In this document: piece by piece, positions 61,226-64,000 of the stretch
How positions within the stretch are numbered: the stretch's first letter is position 1
How the letters are laid out: every line of letters starts with the position of its first letter
NCBI RefSeq assembly: GCF_017571525.1
Contig: NZ_JAGETY010000001.1
Location: 62,001 to 126,000 of the forward strand
Source of the DNA: Hymenobacter sp. BT559
GTDB taxonomy: Bacteria > Bacteroidota > Bacteroidia > Cytophagales > Hymenobacteraceae
DNA length: 64,000 bases
Direction of reading: 5' to 3'
The notes under the pieces: generated by a model
Told to the model about the DNA's origin: nothing
The model's database searches: none
What the model saw: the letters and a program-made list of their open reading frames with translations, nothing else
Position numbers and translations under genes: made by a program

Positions 61226-62551
61226 ATGGCTATTCTCTCCAAAGACGAAGCTCAGGCTTTACTTAAGAAAGTCCTCACCTACAGCACTGCCGATGAGTGT
61301 GAGGCCTCGCTGCGCGGGCGCACCAGCGGCAACATCCGCTACGCCCGCAACAGCGTGAGCACGGCCGGCGCTCAAGACTCCGTATCGTTGGCCGTGGAGG
61401 CGCGCTTCGGCAAGCGCGCGGGCGTGGCTACCTGCAATGAGTTTGACGACGCTACCCTGCGCCGCTGCGTGCAGCGCGCCGAGGAAATAGCCCGGCTAGC
61501 CCCCGAAAACCCCGAATACGTGCCCCTGCTAGGCGCCCAAACCTACCTGAGCCCGCCCTCGGCGGCCACGACGGTGCTTACGCCCGCGTTGCGCGCCCAA
61601 GCCGCGGCCGATAGCATGACCCTGTGCACGGCCAAAAACCTGACCTCGGCCGGCTTCCTGGATGGCGGCACGCGGTTCACGGCCATACGCAACTCAAAAG
61701 GACTGGAGGCTTACCAGCAGTCGACCAATACCGATTTTTCGGTGACGGTGCGCACGCCCGACGGGCGCGGCTCGGGCTACGCTATTGCCGATGTGACCGA
61801 CCCAGCCAAGCTCAATACCAAGGCCCTGACGCAGCGCGCCGCCGATAAAGCGCTCGGGTCGGTGGGTGCCAAGGCCATTGAGCCAGGCAAGTACACTGTG
61901 ATATTGGAGCCAGCCGCGCTCATGGCCGGCGACGACCTCTCGCTGCTAGGGGGCCTGGTGAGCGGCCTCGACGCGCGCTCGGCCGACGAGGGCCGCAGCT
62001 TTATGACCAAGAAGGGCGGCGGCAACCGCAAGGGCGAAAAGCTCTTCGATGAGCGCATCAACATCTACTCCGACCCGCTCAACGCCGAAGTACCCGGCAA
62101 TGCCTTCGACGGCGACGGCCTGCCCACGCAGCGCATGAGCTGGGTCGAGAAAGGCGTGGTAAAAAACCTCTACTACTCGCGCTACTGGGCCGAGAAAAAC
62201 AAGGTGGCGCCCACGGCCTACCCGAGCGGCTTTATCATGACGGGCGGCACGCAGAGCACCGCCGAGCTTATCAAGGGCACGCAGAAAGGTATTCTGGTGA
62301 CGCGCCTGTGGTACATCCGGGAAGTAGACCCGCAGACGCTGCTTTACACCGGCCTCACCCGCGACGGCACGTTCTACATCGAGAATGGGGCCATCAAATT
62401 CCCCATTAAGAACCTGCGCTTCAACGAGAGCCCGATTATTATGCTCAATAATATCGAGGCCATCGGGCGCCCGGTGCGGCTGGCCGGCTGCCTGGTGCCA
62501 CCGCTCAAGATTCGCGACTTCACCTTCACGAGCTTGTCCGACGCGATTTAA
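61226..62551 (+). CDS. tldE: TldE/PmbA-family protein (copy 2)
   Basis: This 441-residue protein is a paralogue of copy 1 without a signal peptide (MAILSKDEAQALLKKVLTYS). It shares SVSTAGAQDSVSLAVEARFG, RCVQRAEEIARLAPENPEYV, EPGKYTVILEPAALMAG, KKGGGNRKGEKLFDER, TRLWYIREVDPQTLLYTGLT and LVPPLKIRDFTFTSLSDAI. No HExxxH is present. It follows tldD copy 3 and is the last gene of the cluster. A 39-bp-stem palindrome (62552-62637) begins immediately at the stop codon and probably acts as its terminator or 3' stabiliser. Confidence 0.9.
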   Translation: MAILSKDEAQALLKKVLTYSTADECEASLRGRTSGNIRYARNSVSTAGAQDSVSLAVEARFGKRAGVATCNEFDDATLRRCVQRAEEIARLAPENPEYVPLLGAQTYLSPPSAATTVLTPALRAQAAADSMTLCTAKNLTSAGFLDGGTRFTAIRNSKGLEAYQQSTNTDFSVTVRTPDGRGSGYAIADVTDPAKLNTKALTQRAADKALGSVGAKAIEPGKYTVILEPAALMAGDDLSLLGGLVSGLDARSADEGRSFMTKKGGGNRKGEKLFDERINIYSDPLNAEVPGNAFDGDGLPTQRMSWVEKGVVKNLYYSRYWAEKNKVAPTAYPSGFIMTGGTQSTAELIKGTQKGILVTRLWYIREVDPQTLLYTGLTRDGTFYIENGAIKFPIKNLRFNESPIIMLNNIEAIGRPVRLAGCLVPPLKIRDFTFTSLSDAI

Positions 62552-62637
62552 GCACTGGGAGAATGAGAGAAAGGGTGAATGGCTGAATGATAGTACGTTC
62601 ATTCAGCCATTCACCCCTTCTCTCATTCTCCCAGTGC
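62552..62637. repeat. Very long near-perfect palindrome after tldE copy 2
   Basis: The left arm is 62552-62590, beginning GCACTGGGAGAATGAGAGAA. The right arm is 62599-62637, ending CTCTCATTCTCCCAGTGC. They pair over 39 positions with one mismatch around the loop TAGTACGT. It abuts the stop codons of both convergent genes. It has MITE-like character but could also be an efficient bidirectional transcription stop. Confidence 0.88.
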
Positions 62638-63264
62638 CTAGAGCTTGGGCAGCTGGAAGGCGGCGTAGAACTGAAACACCCGGTTGTGCAGTTGGGGGTC
62701 GTTCACGCCCACCAGATATTGCGTGTTATTGATGTCGTTGAGGCCGGCTACGAAGCGGCCACCCACCCGCACGACGGGGCCCAGCTTAAGGCCTAGCCCG
62801 GCGCACAGCGCGAAGTCACTGCGCTTGTAGTTGTCGGTCGAAGTCTGGCTGGCGCTTACAAACAGCGGCTGGCCGCTGGCATTGCGCACCTGGATGGTGC
62901 CATCTTCATTGGCGGCTACCAGGTAGCTAAACTGCGGGCCACCCTCTACATACAGCGGCCCGAACGTGGCTTTCAGCAGCAGCGGCACCGATATGTAGTT
63001 GAGCTGCGTGGTGTAGTTAGTAGCGGTAGTCAGGCCCTTCAGCTGCGAGCCTTGCAGCGAGTAGAGCACCTCGGGCTGAATGGACAGCGGCCCAATCAGC
63101 TTGGCTTGGTAGAAAATACCGGCGTGAAAATATGTTTTGTAGGTAGCATCTTCGCCGACGCGGCCCGAGAGCACTGCCTCGTTGATGCCGCCTTTAATGC
63201 CAAACTGGGCGTGGGCCTGGCTAGCCAGGAGAAGCAGCAAAGCTGCCAGCATAAAATTCTTCAT
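62638..63264 (-). CDS. Small outer-membrane beta-barrel protein (PorT/OMP_b-brl_2-like)
   Basis: This 208-residue protein has signal peptide MKNFMLAALLLLLASQAHAQ followed by FGIKGGINEAVLSGRVGE, the usual opening of Bacteroidota eight-strand barrels (porin family/PorT-like, PF13568). Strands include YFHAGIFYQAKLIGPLSIQP, EVLYSLQGSQL, YISVPLLLKATFGPLYVEGG and FALCAGLGLKLGPVVRVGGR; it ends VFQFYAAFQLPKL. It probably sits in the outer membrane; its function is unknown. An alternative ATG two codons upstream (63270) would add Met-His. Confidence 0.85.
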   Translation of the reverse strand: MKNFMLAALLLLLASQAHAQFGIKGGINEAVLSGRVGEDATYKTYFHAGIFYQAKLIGPLSIQPEVLYSLQGSQLKGLTTATNYTTQLNYISVPLLLKATFGPLYVEGGPQFSYLVAANEDGTIQVRNASGQPLFVSASQTSTDNYKRSDFALCAGLGLKLGPVVRVGGRFVAGLNDINNTQYLVGVNDPQLHNRVFQFYAAFQLPKL

Positions 63265-63471
63265 GTGCATTGGGTATGAATAGTTTAGCGGGTTGATGAG
63301 GCAGGAGTATTTAGGCCGTGATGGCCCCGGCTAGCCCCCTAACGCATGACAAGGGGCTTTTGGGGTGCGCAAAGGTTGCAGCCGCAAAGGTTGTTTTGGG
63401 TGCCGTGAATGCGGAATGAACCGCTTTTAGGTGCAACCTTGCCGCTTCGCTTGCCGCCCTTTTCCGCAATT
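63265..63471. promoter_or_regulatory. Divergent promoter region with a short direct repeat
   Basis: The element CGCAAAGGTTG occurs twice at 63369-63379 and 63383-63393. On the minus strand each contains AACCTTTG, one base from TAnnTTTG, so one copy may be the barrel gene's -7 box. No clear plus-strand box was found. Confidence 0.35.
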
Positions 63472-64000
63472 ATGCCCGCTCCTTTCACCTTCGTGCGCCT
63501 CAGCTACCACTCCGGCGATTGGGATGCTGTGGACGAGCGCATGCCCGCCAATCTGCTGCACTCGCTGGTGCAGTACACCACGGTACCCGTCGAGGCCAAG
63601 GAAAAAGTGGTGGCCCTCGACAGCCCCGAGCTGTTCAACTATCCCTTTTGCTACCTCAGCGGGCATCGGCTGGTGCAGTTTTCGGCCGCCGAGAAAAAGA
63701 ACTTCACCCAGTACGTGCGCAACGGCGGCTTCGTGTTTGTGGACGACTGCAACCACGATATCGACGGCCTCTTTGCCCGCTCTTTCGAAGAGCAGATGCG
63801 CGTGTGCTTTGGCACCAATGCGCTGCAGAAAATCCCGAAGACGCACCCCATCTACAGCCAGTTTTTCAAGTTCAAGGATGGGCCGCCCAACACCGGCTTC
63901 GAGCTCAACGGCTGGGGCGACGACCTGGTACACGACTACCTCAAGGGCATCACCATCAACAACCGGCTAGGGGTGCTTTACTCCAACAAGGACTACGGCT
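63472..64000 (+). CDS. DUF4159 domain protein (3'-truncated by window)
   Basis: An ATG at 63472 opens a frame that runs off the window end; 176 codons are visible. The sequence matches DUF4159: FTFVRLSYHSGDWDAVDERM, NLLHSLVQYTTVPVEAKEKV, FCYLSGHRLVQFSAAEKKNF, YVRNGGFVFVDDCNHDIDGL, FARSFEEQMRVCFG and HPIYSQFFKFKDGPPNTGFE. The fold is glutamine-amidotransferase-like (ThuA-like), and the gene family is usually linked to MoxR-AAA ATPase/DUF58 clusters, which would lie downstream. The cytoplasmic start without a signal peptide is typical of the shorter family members. Confidence 0.85.
   Translation, partial: MPAPFTFVRLSYHSGDWDAVDERMPANLLHSLVQYTTVPVEAKEKVVALDSPELFNYPFCYLSGHRLVQFSAAEKKNFTQYVRNGGFVFVDDCNHDIDGLFARSFEEQMRVCFGTNALQKIPKTHPIYSQFFKFKDGPPNTGFELNGWGDDLVHDYLKGITINNRLGVLYSNKDYG

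Overview
The window reads as a chromosomal segment of a GC-rich Bacteroidota, most likely Cytophagales and Hymenobacter-like (inference from gene content; no marker gene such as 16S is present). Supporting signs are SusC/SusD outer-membrane genes, type IX secretion (T9SS) C-terminal sorting domains on at least three proteins, a PID-CTERM-type small protein, DUF5723 and FadL-type barrels, many short lipoproteins, weak Shine-Dalgarno sequences, and promoters of the Bacteroidota form TTG-N(19-21)-TAnnTTTG (clearest at 4372-4401 and before tRNA-Thr).

Layout. 1-4308: the 3' part of an outer-membrane beta-barrel receptor, an LPG-synthase-TM-like membrane protein, a small lipoprotein and a LysM protein. 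4372-8296: a sulfur/methionine unit made of promoter, SAM-clan riboswitch, a 46-codon leader ORF ending in four Cys codons with a hairpin on its stop codon, a peroxiredoxin-like gene, metY and metX. 8320-13651 (minus): susC, susD-like and a lipoprotein. 14038-17500: a T9SS-sorted esterase, an LD-carboxypeptidase, tRNA-Thr(CGU) and a PID-CTERM small protein. 17581-27339 (minus): a 2302-residue T9SS protein (seven IPT/TIG domains and a seven-blade VCBS propeller), a beta-helix protein and a DUF5723 protein with a TSP3/Pro-rich tail. 27851-38642: two tandem PAS-LuxR regulators, hydrolases, a CDF transporter, a GH1-like enzyme, ogt, a prolyl oligopeptidase, a MORN/TonB-C protein, a DUF3850 protein and a TPR protein. 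38643-43738 (minus): metF and metH, metH preceded by a canonical SAM-I riboswitch. 43826-46474 (minus): a GDSL lipoprotein and a FadL-type porin. 46738-53915: a T9SS-sorted nuclease, a tricorn-like protease and a lipoprotein. 54268-62551: five TldD/TldE-family genes (D-D-E-D-E). 62638-64000: a small barrel protein and the start of a DUF4159 gene.

Methionine metabolism is the main theme: metY and metX make homocysteine, metH methylates it, and metF supplies methyl-folate. The two SAM riboswitches tie both loci to SAM level, and the polycysteine leader may add a cysteine input to the metY/metX locus. The second theme is the TldD/TldE cluster. All three TldD copies start with a twin-arginine-type leader while both TldE partners have none, and palindromic repeats sit at matching places in the two D-E modules.
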